DNA from: Strigamia acuminata
Lineage: Eukaryota; Arthropoda; Chilopoda; Geophilomorpha; Linotaeniidae
NCBI GenBank assembly: GCA_949358305.1
Contig: OX442314.1
Location: 45,702,581-45,766,580 of the forward strand
Reading direction: 5' to 3'
Length of the DNA: 64,000 bases
Part shown: in pieces, positions 7,990 to 18,974 of the stretch
How positions within the stretch are numbered: position 1 is the first letter of the stretch
Layout of the letters: each line of letters opens with the position of its first letter
Notes under the pieces: generated by a model
Told to the model about the DNA's origin: nothing
The model's input: only the letters and a program-made list of their open reading frames with translations
The model's database searches: none
Made by a program: the position numbers and the translations under genes

Positions 7990-8952
7990 ATGGAAAATGG
8001 TTTAGCAAGTGAATTGAGGTGAGTGGCTTTTTGGGTTGATCATTAACTTTAGCATTAATGTTTTTAGTTTTCATTGATTTTTGTTTTGTTAGTTGTTGGG
8101 GAATTAACGATATCGCGGCTACGCCGCGAAATCAGGCACGACAGTTGATTTCACTGGCGCTTTTATTCATTTCCGTCTCCCAACGTTGAAAACACACATT
8201 TACAATTTATTTTCTTAGTTTTTCAGATGGTTTGCATTCCTTTAAACGGCTCTCCTTCTGCGGAACCTCGGGAAAGGTAGGTTTGTTGGATAATTCGATT
8301 TTTATTTCTTGATTTAATGCATTTTTTGTCTGATTTTCGCACGATTTTTACATTATTTTTAAGGTCATTTGGACTGCCCAAATGGACTGCCCAAATGGAC
8401 TGCCCAATATTTCAGATAAGTATTTTTTTTTTTTTTTGGCGAATTGGTTCTTCGTGTTCTTTTCCATATCATTGTAGGTTCTTGTGAATGCCGCCATATT
8501 TACTTTTCTCGTTTTTTTTGCCATTTTAATGAAAATTTTTACAAAAATATTTGTTTATTTTTTTGCCCCAATATTTATATGCCTGGCGGATTTGGGGCCT
8601 GGGGATTGACCCGCTCCGGCATCGGGCAACGGGTCCAATGGCGTGGCTCGGCTCGGCTCGGCTCGGCTCGGCTCGGTCGAGAGCGCCGCCACCGCCCGAC
8701 ACGGGCGCTGCCGGCGCGCTGCTCGTTACGGTGCATAGCAGGCGCGCAGGCCTATTTTTGTGTTCGCATTTCGTCTCTCCGTTTCCAGCTGGCCCTTTTC
8801 GTTCGGCGCTTCCCGGCGAGAAAGTATCGCACGTACGATGCCCGTTTACGCAGTGAGTAGGCTTTTTCTTTCTCGTCCCGGTGCGTTAGAAGGCGAGGTG
8901 GGTGAGATTTTTGCTTTCTATTCCAGCAATTACGCGTACAGTTTGTTAGGGT
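7990..8952 (+). pseudogene. Candidate spliced unit, cut by LTR (array A stub)
   Basis: Carries the modules equivalent to 950-978 through 1781-1844 (here 8789-8852). The next module starts at 8937 and is interrupted after 16 bases by the retroelement LTR. All later modules are lost. Confidence 0.45.
8645..8674 (+). repeat. GGCTC run, 6 copies (stub A)
   Basis: Six copies followed by GGTCGAGAGC. Confidence 0.95.
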
Positions 8953-9967
8953 TGTCGCGCTCAACTCTAACCGTCGCTAACTCGTGGGTTGATTACTTAA
9001 TTCGACTAACTCACTACCGCTTTGCTCAAGCGGTTTACCCAAAGAAATGATTACACAGATATAAAAGGTAAAATATAATATAGATTTATTCTGTGGGACA
9101 ATGTACAGATATATCTTATATATATATATAAAAGGTAGGTAAAAGGTAAATCGGAATGGGTGAAGGGAAATGGAAAGGTAAAGGTATGATGAAAGCTGGC
9201 TGGAATCGGCGAGGTCGTCTGTTGTCTCGGTCGTGTCCAAGATGGCGTCCTCGTTGTGGCAACGTGGTGTCGTCTTGGGCCGGCGTGGCAATATGGCGTC
9301 CTCGACTCGTCTCTGGCTGGTCCTTCGGGCTCACGCTGGTCGGGCGCGAGTGAATGCTTAGTTAAAAGGCTTACTTCGGGCTGTTGTCTAGGTTTTTGTG
9401 TGGTGTCCGGCGATCACACAGCGGCGGACTCTTCTGGCTCCCGGCGGTCACACAGCGGCGGGAACGCTCGTCGTGGTTTAACTGCAGTTTAGGCTTGTGC
9501 GACCGTTTGTCTGCACAACTCGCTAAACTGGAGTGGTTTTTACTATTTCTAGCTGGTGTGCTAAAATAGTGTGGTAATCTTATCTCGCAGGTTACTCTGC
9601 GGAGTTTGACACTGACCAAACGTACTCACGGTAAATTGTCCTTTGTCCTTGGTCAATCCCAGTATATTTACTTGGGCCTGATCTTGTAGGACGACGGGTT
9701 TACGTGTGTTTCTCGTTTGATGGTTGTGTTGGTTCTGCCCGCTCAGTGCAAGGCACATTCCTTTGCACAAAGCGGGGTTGACAGGTGACCGGAATCACCC
9801 AATGGTGGGGTGGACGAGCCATCCCCACTCCCTCAGGGCAGACGCCTGTCCATTGACTAGATGTCAATGCACTGAGGGAAGGGAGACGCGCTTGCGGCTC
9901 CCCTTACACCCGAAACGAGGTCACGAGAGAAACTCTTCGTTGACCCCGGTCCAGTCGGGTCACAACA
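8953..9967 (-). repeat. 3' LTR of retroelement, copy A
   Basis: 1015 bases. On the minus strand it begins TGTTGTGACC and ends GAGCGCGACA, the TG...CA ends typical of LTRs. The start directly follows the polypurine tract. An AATAAA lies on the minus strand at about 9083-9090. The U3 part contains a direct repeat of TCACACAGCGGCGG (about 9413 and 9448), possibly an enhancer duplication. Short open frames inside are not genes. Confidence 0.85.
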
Positions 9968-9978
9968 CTTCCCCCTCC
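9968..9978 (-). other. Polypurine tract
   Basis: GGAGGGGGAAG on the minus strand, directly before the LTR start TGTTGTG. It is the expected primer for plus-strand DNA synthesis in LTR retroelements. Confidence 0.85.
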
Positions 9979-10003
9979 GAGCTCAGACCGTGGGGCTGAG
10001 CGA

Positions 10004-12769
10004 TCACTTCTTTCCTGGGGGACCCGACACTGAGTCCGTCACCTGGGCGTAACTCACTCCAGGGACAGGCGGTTGAGTGCCGGGTGGCGCGGGTAGATCG
10101 CCTACTAACGCCGAGGACCGATCTCGGGGGTCCTCATGCTCCGTAATGAAGCATAATGCATGGCCGTCAACTGGCTCATGCGGGGCACGCGTCCTCTCGT
10201 GTAACCAAACGCTCGGGATGTAGGCGGAGAAGCCGGTGTTCGTATGCCGGATGGCATTGGCTTCCGCTGGCGTCACTGGCACACGGTGGGCTCTCAGCAA
10301 CCTCTGGTGGAAGATGAGGTCTCTAGTCTTCCGGATCTGGTTGTGAAGCCAGATGAAGACTGATTTGCCTTTGTCCCGCTGCGCGAGGATAAACCTCCTG
10401 GTCGCCGTCGTCATCGAGAGATGGGGAAACTCTTCGATGATTCGCCCGTAATAGTCTGGCGGAGGCGGTGCCGGCTTCGGCTTCTGGGTGGCCGCGGGAA
10501 TAGCGGCTTGCGTCGTTGTCGCCGCTCGGGCCGGTGAGGTCCCGGGCGGTGTCGGCTTCGTTTGCTCGACGGACCTGACGGGTGGCGTTCGGCACAGCAA
10601 GCGCTTTGGTTTACCCGCCACTTCGAACAGGGCGGGTCCTTGCGGGGATATCTCCGCAGGCATCGGTGGCGGAATCGGAACTCCGCTCGTCGGCGAGATC
10701 ACCATTTCTACATCCTCTGCCGATTCTTCCGTCTGGATGGTCAAGGCGCGCAGTTGTTGGGTAGGCGCCGCTGTCCAGGTGGCGGAGGTATAACGAAACG
10801 CCGTGCTTCGCAACTTGTACCCCTCAAATTCGGGGTTTACCACATCCCTGGTTAGCTCGTACCGAGTCAACACAGGGTCGGGCAGAATGGAGCTCCACTC
10901 TGCGAGGAGTGCACGGGGAACCTGTACACCCTCTCTGTCCACGACAGACCATGCGGCCATCGCCTGACGCCCTTCTCCGAAGAGTGCTGGGGTTAGCAGC
11001 TGCATCATGACCTTGGTCAATGATAGCTGTAGGCTGCGACGATTCACTGGATTCGATCGCTCCGAATCCGCAGTGAAGGCACACGAGAGCTTACTCATCA
11101 TCGCCGTTGCCCATTCGATGAAATATCGCTGGGCCTGATCCACACCTCGCAAGGCGGGCGCGGAGACTCTTGGGTCTTCCATCACGAAGCGAAACGCTGA
11201 GAGCTCGGAGATAGTCGGATTGGCGGCTTCTCTCGCGAGTCGCGCTTCTTCGTCTCGCCTCTCGAAAAACAGGGCCGAGGAACCGGATCGGGGTTGGCTC
11301 GGCCTGTAAATGCCGGTCAAATTGGCTCGACATTCCTGCGCAATGCTCTGTCCAACGGGGGGAGGGACTGAGCGGTCGGTGGGTAAATCCGGCGGATCGC
11401 TCGAATTCAACAACGACGGCGGCGGCAGGTTCGGAGGCGGCTGCGTCTTGGTCGGCAGCGTCGGCGTCGGCAGCGGTGGTGTTGGCTGCGTCGGCGGTGG
11501 TGGCGTCTCCGTCGTCTGCACTCCAGTCATTGCGACTTGGAGCGCCGGGAGATGTTGTCCGGAGCCTGAAGGCTGCACGATGGCGGTTGGCATGCCATCG
11601 GGTCGTGGTCGCGAATTAATGTAGTCTGCGAGCCACCTTGCCACCTCGTGTGGGGTCACCTTCCCGTCGGTGACAACACCCATCTTCCTGGCGTGTTTCA
11701 TCGCGGGATCGAAACGTGTCAGTTTCGTCCGCTTCATCTGAGTCAGAATCTCGCGAAGGTCCCGCGTATCTGCCGCTGGGACGCTTCGCTCACCTGACTG
11801 GCTACCACTTCGTCGACCCGCTCTCTTGGAGGCGTAGGCGGGTTCGGGGATGGGACGGCCCCGAGCTTCGCACCTCGCGAAGTATCGCTCTTTGCGATCT
11901 TTTTTCCGCTGCTCGCGATGAGTCAGCGGACGTCTAGAAGTGCTGGGACGAGAGACTCGCTCTTCGTCACCAGACATCCAAACCTCCTTGCACTCCTTAC
12001 CGTCTTTAATCTGACGGTTTATGAAAATTCGCGGTCGGGAATACTGCGAAGGGTCACGCACCGTACTAGTGGATGGCCCAGCTTCGTTGCCTTCAGTCGT
12101 GTTTTGAGCGACACGCTGCTTCTTGGTTGTCGCTGGGGAACGCGACTGGCTGTCCCCGGCGCCTTTGGAGCGCTTGCGCTTCCGCGGGTAGCTGCTCTTG
12201 GGCCCCAAAATCCCCAGGTAGTGGAGCTGCCACATCTCGGCTTGGGACGTCAAAATTCCCATCCGAGGTCTCCACTGGGGCGTACTCTCTCCCAATCGCA
12301 GCCTCTCAAACCACAGATGAATATCATCCGCGGTCATCCCCTCGTTTTGGAGGATGCGCTCGGCCACTGCCGTAGCGGTATCCACCAGCTGTTGTCTATA
12401 ATGCTGGTAGATGGCCTCACGGGCCTCTTCTGTCTCGGCTGCTCGCCACGCATGCAGCACGTGTTCCTCCGCCGGGTTGCCAGTGTACTGACTTGACAAT
12501 CCGGGGTGGAAAATCGGCGATTTCGGGTCATCGTCACGAGCTAACTCTGTGGCGATGCCTTCGCGCATTCCCTCCGGGAACGTATCCAGGAGCGTGCAGT
12601 CTCGTACCCAACGTCGGGCGATGCATCGGGAATGTAGTATTCGCAGGCGCCAAGGGTCGGCGTCTTCGCCGAAACATCGTCGGTAAAATTCGGGCAGCGC
12701 GCCTCGAAATATCCCGCCACGAGCGATGCAAGCGGGGTCTAATGGTCCCCATGTTTTACGTAGTGCCAT
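10004..12769 (-). CDS. Retroelement ORF in env position, not envelope-like
   Basis: 921 codons, stop 26 bases before the polypurine tract. I start at ATG 12769 because it directly follows an acceptor (CTCCATCCTTCCAG), so the ORF is probably read from a spliced mRNA, as env is in related elements. The protein shows no signal peptide, no transmembrane segment and no CCHC knuckle. Layout: an N-terminal compact-looking part (~1-190) with many Trp/Leu/Arg; a basic Ser-rich stretch with an NLS-like PRKRKRSK; a charged Arg/Lys/Glu region; a Pro/Thr-rich linker around 430-500; an Ala/Leu-rich middle part; a second Pro-rich linker; and a C-terminal part containing FIWLHNQIRKTRD. It could be a relocated gag-like protein, a captured host gene or a new accessory protein. 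Family not recognised. Confidence 0.7.
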   Translation of the reverse strand: MALRKTWGPLDPACIARGGIFRGALPEFYRRCFGEDADPWRLRILHSRCIARRWVRDCTLLDTFPEGMREGIATELARDDDPKSPIFHPGLSSQYTGNPAEEHVLHAWRAAETEEAREAIYQHYRQQLVDTATAVAERILQNEGMTADDIHLWFERLRLGESTPQWRPRMGILTSQAEMWQLHYLGILGPKSSYPRKRKRSKGAGDSQSRSPATTKKQRVAQNTTEGNEAGPSTSTVRDPSQYSRPRIFINRQIKDGKECKEVWMSGDEERVSRPSTSRRPLTHREQRKKDRKERYFARCEARGRPIPEPAYASKRAGRRSGSQSGERSVPAADTRDLREILTQMKRTKLTRFDPAMKHARKMGVVTDGKVTPHEVARWLADYINSRPRPDGMPTAIVQPSGSGQHLPALQVAMTGVQTTETPPPPTQPTPPLPTPTLPTKTQPPPNLPPPSLLNSSDPPDLPTDRSVPPPVGQSIAQECRANLTGIYRPSQPRSGSSALFFERRDEEARLAREAANPTISELSAFRFVMEDPRVSAPALRGVDQAQRYFIEWATAMMSKLSCAFTADSERSNPVNRRSLQLSLTKVMMQLLTPALFGEGRQAMAAWSVVDREGVQVPRALLAEWSSILPDPVLTRYELTRDVVNPEFEGYKLRSTAFRYTSATWTAAPTQQLRALTIQTEESAEDVEMVISPTSGVPIPPPMPAEISPQGPALFEVAGKPKRLLCRTPPVRSVEQTKPTPPGTSPARAATTTQAAIPAATQKPKPAPPPPDYYGRIIEEFPHLSMTTATRRFILAQRDKGKSVFIWLHNQIRKTRDLIFHQRLLRAHRVPVTPAEANAIRHTNTGFSAYIPSVWLHERTRAPHEPVDGHALCFITEHEDPRDRSSALVGDLPAPPGTQPPVPGVSYAQVTDSVSGPPGKK

Positions 12770-12793
12770 CTGGAAGGATGGAGAAATAAACAA

Positions 12794-14171
12794 TTAATAA
12801 AAAGTTAATATTTAAATACGTAGATAAATGGTTGGTTTCGAGGGACGTTGCCAATACGTGCAGCCGTCCGTCGAGACCGATTCCTGTCTATCGGTGCAAA
12901 CGTAGGACGAATTGTCCCTCGTCGGATAGAAAAAGAGAAGTCATCACGTGAAAAATCTGTCTCATGTCCAAAACGCACAGCGAGACGGAATCGAGCCTTT
13001 AATCCGGATTTTTATCATCAGATTTTTACTTTAAATTAATTCTAACGTTAATTAGAACATTACCAATAATTAAATTAATAATTATCAGTCATTCGTAAAA
13101 AGAATTCGTCGGGTGTAAATTATTACTAAAGTTGCACAATAAATGTGCTTGTCGAAATTTTATTAAATAAATAAATCTAATAAAGAATTATTCCGAAGTC
13201 GGACTTTGTCTAATCTTTAAAAAAGTTAAAGTCAAATTAAATTTATCCAACACACCGAAAAATTCATCGTACGAATGTTAAGTTGCATCAATTCGATGCG
13301 TCAAATTACTTGTGGAGAAAAATATTCTTTTACAGAATATTCTCCCCTTGTCATAAAATTATTTATGGCTCGAGCCCATTGTCTCGCTCGTGACTCAAGT
13401 CATGAGGAATTTTCGAGACGCGAGGCGACGTGAAGTCTGTGCTCGCACCTCGAAAACAAATTAACAAGGAAAAAATACGATCGTGTGAGCGATCGCGGTT
13501 AATAATTAATTATATGCTATTGTGAGTGCAAAGCACTCATGTCAGGTATTAGTCAACAAAATTTCTTCTTCAGCAGCACGGAACTAGTTCTCATGTGCCG
13601 ATGCCGACTTCTACCTGATCGGGATGGACTTGGTTTACATCGCGGTCCCAGTTTTCCTCGTCCTCGTGCTCTATGGCAAGCACGTCGTTCTCTTCCTCGT
13701 CCATGGCGAGGAGCGCGCACAAAAAGCTCAATCACGATTGAAAAAAGGATGATAAAACTATCTCAAAAAACTCGATAAAAACGTTAAAAACGAGGATCAC
13801 GCACGAATGCAGCGATCAGCTGTGAAAAGCGGAAGTCTGTGTGAACACGAGGTAATCGCGATGGATTCTGGGTAATATACTCCAGAACCCGGGTGTTTGA
13901 GACTAGTGCGCACCTACCCGTGCGCATGTTACGCTACGGGTCTCCTTTGTTCTCACTCCCGTGCGCGATTGCTGCTACGGGGTCTTTTGCACGCGGTATC
14001 CGACCCGTGCCGATAATTTTGCTACGGGTCCCGCGTTTCCACGCCATCTCGTGACGCGAATTCGACCGATATCCGCTTTGTTGGACTTAGCGAAATTTTC
14101 TGCGACGTGATGGCTTGCACTATCGGTCGATTACATTTATTTTTAGTGCCGCCATCGACTCGTAATTTATT
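12794..14171 (-). other. Retroelement spacer between integrase and third ORF
   Basis: 1.38 kb without a convincing ORF. Its left half is AT-rich; its right half has the stem-loops at 13916-14029. It ends on the minus strand with the acceptor before 12769, so part or all of it may be intron. No LTR or second polypurine tract is inside it, which argues against two elements being joined here. Confidence 0.6.
13916..14029 (-). other. Three similar stem-loops in retroelement spacer
   Basis: Three copies of a CCCGTG...CTACGGG hairpin: 13916-13941 (ACCCGT/ACGGGT, with an inner GCG/CGC pairing), 13958-13981 (CCCGT/ACGGG) and 14003-14029 (ACCCGT/ACGGGT). Loops differ while stems are kept. Being palindromic they fold on either strand. 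The role is unknown; RNA export, packaging or protein-binding sites are possible. Confidence 0.55.
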
Positions 14172-15485
14172 TTACTTCTTTCCTACGACCTTTCCGCCTT
14201 TTATGAACGGATTATCTCTTTTTGGTCGCAGGTTACGGATCGAGGCAGGTACGATATTTTTTGTTGTTTTTTGTGTCTGTACCTCCTCATTATTGTTTTC
14301 TTTTTTATCCGTGTTTTTTGTGTTTGTTTCAGGAGTTTCTCCTGTTTCCCCCCCGACCAAAATTGGATCCGGAACGGATTCAACTATCTCGTTTACCGGA
14401 GGTGAAGGGGCGTCGAAATACTCCTCGTTGTCACTTGGCGGTGCTTGTTCCGACTCGCCAGCGAACGTATCGACGATTTGGCCGTCAGTTTTAGACTTGA
14501 CTTGGTCCTTGGCCCACATTTCTTGCGGGAATTCCGGAATGTACGGAGTTAACTCTCGTACCTGGATCGACTTTTGCTCGGTGTTGTCCTCGAGCTTGCG
14601 TAATTTATACGCGTTACCGCCATGCTTGCCGATGATTACATACGGTCCATCTCTCTTGTCGGCCAAGCTGGCGGTGATCCCTCTCGCTGCATTTGAGAGG
14701 GTGTGTGTATCTTTCCACACCAAATCATTGATCTCGAAATTCACGAATTTTCCACCGCTTTTATCTTGTAAAATGCGGTCGCGCATGTTAAAAATGTGCG
14801 CCATCATATGCTTGTATGTGTTTGAAATTGTTTGCTCCAATTTATACACATACTCATGTGGTTTCTCTGGGTCCACCACATTTACCGACTCTGCCACTCG
14901 TGGGTCCCAAGGCACTCGTAGCTCTCGGGCGAAGTTGAGGTAGGCCGGAGAAAAATCTCTCGTCCTCGAGACTGTTGTTCGTATGCTGAACGCGATCTCC
15001 CTCAAGTATTCATCCCACCTATTGTGGATGTCAGTGAATATGCTTAGTGCATATTTAATGTCCCTGTTGAGTCGCTCAACGGGATTTGTTCTGGGATTGT
15101 AGGTCGAAGTATGTGACGCCACAATCCCGAATTTCTCACAAAACTTACCCCAAATTTTCGAGATAAATTGGGGTCCGTTATCGGATATAATTTTACGTGG
15201 AAATCCGTAACGTAACGCCACGTCGTAGATACATTCAACGATTTTCTCTGCTGAAGGTCTAGCGACGGCGTACAACTCGGGCCAACGAGTTGCCACGTCC
15301 ATTATAACGATAATGTACGCATTTTTATTTCCCGTAACGGGTTTTGGGCCCATCACATCGACACTTAAACAATCAAAAGGCGCGTAAGGCCCTAAGAAAA
15401 TAGTTTCGAATGGTGATTTACTCCTCGGCTTGCACGCTTGACATCGCTGACATTGGTGGACAAAAAGAGCAATATCTTTTTTCAT
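14172..15485 (-). CDS. Ty3/Gypsy integrase with GPY/F module, N-terminally truncated pol
   Basis: 437 codons. Integrase inserts element DNA into the host genome. The N-terminus keeps the CxxC half of the HHCC zinc site (C12, C15) but the His half is lost at the junction. The catalytic triad is D43 (SVDVMG), D102 (SDNGPQF) and E137 (NPVERLNRD), close to D,D35E spacing. The C-terminus has a GPY/F-type module (KRDGPYVIIGKHGG, then a Tyr-Lys-Leu), followed by an acidic, low-complexity tail of about 100 residues. The ATG at 15485 is adjacent to the unit junction and is probably a former internal Met. The truncation removes the rest of pol. Confidence 0.9.
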   Translation of the reverse strand: MKKDIALFVHQCQRCQACKPRSKSPFETIFLGPYAPFDCLSVDVMGPKPVTGNKNAYIIVIMDVATRWPELYAVARPSAEKIVECIYDVALRYGFPRKIISDNGPQFISKIWGKFCEKFGIVASHTSTYNPRTNPVERLNRDIKYALSIFTDIHNRWDEYLREIAFSIRTTVSRTRDFSPAYLNFARELRVPWDPRVAESVNVVDPEKPHEYVYKLEQTISNTYKHMMAHIFNMRDRILQDKSGGKFVNFEINDLVWKDTHTLSNAARGITASLADKRDGPYVIIGKHGGNAYKLRKLEDNTEQKSIQVRELTPYIPEFPQEMWAKDQVKSKTDGQIVDTFAGESEQAPPSDNEEYFDAPSPPVNEIVESVPDPILVGGETGETPETNTKNTDKKENNNEEVQTQKTTKNIVPASIRNLRPKRDNPFIKGGKVVGKK

Positions 15486-15792
15486 GAATCTTTAGATAGC
15501 GAAGCACCCCTCCCCCTGACCGAACCGGCAGCCAGGCCCCTCCCCCCGAGCGGTCGGCCCGCCAGCGTGCACCCGGGCCCGACCGGACCCAGTCGCAACA
15601 ATGCCCCGCCGCCGACAATGTCCAACTTTGCGCAGCAACAAGCCCCTCGTTTTTAGGCTCAACAAACAACAGCAACTCCCTCAGCTTTAGGCCTGCTCTG
15701 CAGCAGCTGACCAAATAATAACTTTGCAGAGCCTTTAGGCACAGGGGGGCGGGGAAGCTGTTTTTTTTTTAGCATTAATTATAATTCCTGAT

Positions 15793-17045
15793 ATGGAAAA
15801 TGGTTTAGCAAGTGAATTGAGGTGAGTGGCTTTTTGGGTTGATCATTAACTTTAGCATTAATGTTTTTAGTTTTCATTGATTTTTGTTTTGTTAGTTGTT
15901 GGGGAATTAACGATATCGCGGCTACGCCGCGAAATCAGGCACGACAGTTGATTTCACTGGCGCTTTTATTCATTTCCGTCTCCCAACGTTGAAAACACAC
16001 ATTTACAATTTATTTTCTTAGTTTTTCAGATGGTTTGCATTCCTTTAAACGGCTCTCCTTCTGCGGAACCTCGGGAAAGGTAGGTTTGTTGGATAATTCG
16101 ATTTTTATTTCTTGATTTAATGCATTTTTTGTCTGATTTTCGCACGATTTTTACATTATTTTTAAGGTCATTTGGACTGCCCAAATGGACTGCCCAAATG
16201 GACTGCCCAATATTTCAGATAAGTATTTTTTTTTTTTTTTTGGCGAATTGGTTCTTCGTGTTCTTTTCCATATCATTGTAGGTTCTTGTGAATGCCGCCA
16301 TATTTACTTTTCTCGTTTTTTTTGCCATTTTAATGAAAATTTTTACAGAAATACTTGTTTATTTTTTTGCCCCAATATTTATATGCCTGGCGGATTTGGG
16401 GCCTGGGGATTGACCCGCTCCGGCATCGGGCAACGGGTCCAATGGCGTGGCTCGGCTCGGCTCGGCTCGGCTCGGCTCGGCTCGGCTCGGCTCGGCTCGG
16501 CTCGGCTCGGTCGAGAGCGCCGCCACCGCCCGACACGGGCGCTGCCGGCGCGCTGCTCGTTACGGTGCATAGCAGGCGCGCAGGCCTATTTTTGTGTTCG
16601 CATTTCGTCTCTCCGTTTCCAGCTGGCCCTTTTCGTTCGGCGCTTCCCGGCGAGAAAGTATCGCACGTACGATGCCCGTTTACGCAGTGAGTAGGCTTTT
16701 TCTTTCTCGTCCCGGTGCGTTAGAAGGCGAGGTGGGTGAGATTTTTGCTTTCTATTCCAGCAATTACGCGTACAGTTTGTTAGGGTTATCGTAAGGGTTA
16801 TTGTGCTTGTTGTCTGCATCGTTCTTTTATCGTTTTTCTTTCTCGTTTCAGCTCCCGGACACGCCAAGCTGGGCCCAACGTCGCGGCAAAATCCTTCTCC
16901 GAGTGGAAGGTTTTTGTTGATTTGATTTTTATTTTTACTCATTTATCGATTTATTGATGTTTCAGGTACTGGACACTCCAAGCTGGGTCCGAGGCAACAT
17001 CGCAGGCAGGGGGCAGCAGGAATTCCTTCTCCATTCAACATCCAG

Positions 17046-17097
<52 letters not shown>

Positions 17098-17513
17098 TTC
17101 TTTTTCTTTTTTTTTTTCTTTCTCGCCGAGTAAGTATGAGCACGCGAGGCGTTTTTGGGCTGTATTCATTGATTTTTGTTCTTTTTGCAGCTGGTTTCGA
17201 CCACCCGACGACCCCCGCACACCCCCCGGACTACGCCACGGACACGTGAGGTTGGATACGGCGAGTTTGGCCGATGAAAACTTTTTTTTTGGCCCAATTT
17301 TGGGTTTGGCCGCCATCTCGGGACTTCTGTCAGATAAGTGTCGTCTGATCTCGGTTTTAAATAAACTATCCACAATCTTTAGATAGTTTATTAAAAACTT
17401 AAATTTATATCTAGGATTTTCAAATGACGACTGCAGCTTGTTTCGACCGCCCAAAGGCCCCTGGACAGCCCCCGACTGCCCCCGACTGCCCCCGACTTTG
17501 GTGACACTAGAAG
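15793..17513 (+). other. Candidate spliced transcription unit, copy 2
   Basis: Same modules as 950-2671. The paired ones are at 16852-16909, 16966-17049, 17191-17245 and 17437-17513. All acceptors and donors noted in copy 1 are retained. Confidence 0.4.
16449..16508 (+). repeat. GGCTC run, 12 copies (unit 2)
   Basis: Twelve copies followed by GGTCGAGAGC. Confidence 0.95.
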
Positions 17514-18660
17514 GTGAGGTGGCCTTTTTTTTGTTCTTTACTTCTAAGCTTTTTTGGCGTAAAAAGTGCATTTTTGGGCAGGAAAATTGCAATTTTTGGT
17601 AAAAAAAATTGCATTTTTGGTGAGGAAAGTGCACTTTTGAAGGAAAAAGAATGCATTTTGGTGTGGAAGGTTACATTCTCCGAAAGGAAAATTGCATTTT
17701 TGGGCAGGAAAATTGCATTTTTGGTGCGGAAATTGCATTTTTTGTGAGGATAATTACAATTTTTGGGAGGAAAATTGCATTTTCCTCCCAATTGCAGTTT
17801 TTTGGCCTAATTTTGGGTTTTTTTTCCCACCTTTTTCCGATTTTGGCAATTTTTCGTGCTTTCCAGGAACCAAAAATGCACTTTTTAGGCCGAAAATGCA
17901 TTTTCGGTTCCCAACCGTGCACTTTTAGTTGATTATCTAATCGTTTTTTGGCTTTGAACGAGTTGATTCTAGCAAATGTTGAGCATGCACAGTTCTGAGT
18001 GTTCTGGAATCAAGTTCTGTTGATTGCAGGACTAGTTGGCCAATAATATCTTATCAGGAAATGAATGTATTAGTACACTCGTTTCCTGATAAGAAATCAT
18101 TCGGATAAACTTAAGTCTTTGCAATAAAAGTTTACCAAAGAATCAACCCCAAACGTGGAGTATGAGAAAGAATCGGTTTTTCAATAATCCGCTTCTAAAA
18201 AACACGACACGTTTCCATCTGAGAAATTCGAGAGAATCGATTTTTCGATTTGAAATTGAATGGGCCAAAAAATAAATTTTTACTTCGAAAATTGAATATT
18301 TTAGTTGGAAAAATGAATTTTTGTCTAAAAAAAATGAATTTTTCGTCTAAAGAAATGAACTTTTCGTCTAAAAAGTGAATTTTTCGATCAAAAAATGAAT
18401 TTTTCGATCAAAAAAATGAATTTTTCGATAAAAAAATGAATTTTTCGATAAAAAAAATGAATTTTTCGTCTAAAAAAATGAATTTTTCGTCTAAAAAGTG
18501 AATTTTTCGATCAAAAAATGAATTTTTCGATAAAAAAAAATGAATTTTTCGATAAAAAAATGAATTTTTCGATAAAAAAATGAATTTTCCGATAAAAAAA
18601 ATGAATTTTTCGTCTAAAGAAATGAATTTTTCGTCTAAAACCACCGGCAGTATTGCCATT

Positions 18661-18879
18661 TCATTGAGCAACCATTATAACACGATTCACTTCAGTATTA
18701 GAATCGTTTCCTAAAGGAAGTCCTCTATTCGGTGCATACGGAGTCATTCTCTTAACCATTCGAATGCAATCGATAATCGGGCAAACAGATGCGCAGAGTG
18801 TGCAACCCGTGCACTTGTCAGTTGCCCATTTTTTGAGATGGCGGGTGACGTATCCAGAGTTTTCATGTCTTTTTGACAA
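18661..18879 (-). pseudogene. DPYD-like C-terminal 4Fe-4S exon, unit 2
   Basis: Same as 3819-4037. The unit-specific C18888 lies just upstream of the exon. Cluster cysteines intact. Confidence 0.75.
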
Positions 18880-18974
18880 CCGTAAGTCCTTCCAATTGAC
18901 TTCTAAGCTCGCAAATAATAATTTAGACTAATCGAACGTTCGTTTTCAATGCACAAAATGCAGCCAATGTCTGT

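Larger units (their letters stand above)
7683..8952. repeat. Truncated 7 kb unit, array A terminal stub
   Basis: Repeats the first 1270 bases of the unit and then stops where a retroelement LTR begins. Compared with full units it carries its own variants: six GGCTC copies instead of 12-13, and ACAAAAATATTTG in place of ACAGAAATACTTG. The stub at 29564-30833 carries the same variants, so the two stubs share a recent ancestor. Confidence 0.9.
8953..15485 (-). mobile_element. Ty3/Gypsy-type LTR retroelement, 5'-truncated, copy A
   Basis: On the minus strand the order is integrase (15485-14172), a 1.4 kb spacer with stem-loops, a 921-codon ORF (12769-10004), polypurine tract (9978-9968) and 3' LTR (9967-8953). 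The 5' LTR, gag, protease, reverse transcriptase and RNase H are absent. The break falls inside pol and is joined to the start of a 7 kb unit. The LTR entered the unit right after GTTAGGGT, 1270 bases into the repeat. The right-hand target duplication is gone because that end is deleted. It cannot be autonomous. Confidence 0.85.

Noticed and set aside
8977-9770. Short open frames inside the LTR
   Set aside because: They overlap U3/R/U5 sequence on both strands and show no recognisable protein.
12794-14171. A hidden LTR joining two tandem retroelements (pol of one, gag of the next)
   Set aside because: I found no match to the 8953-9967 LTR, no TG...CA pair and no polypurine tract here. The polypurine tract and LTR follow the 921-codon ORF, so that ORF is downstream of pol in one element.
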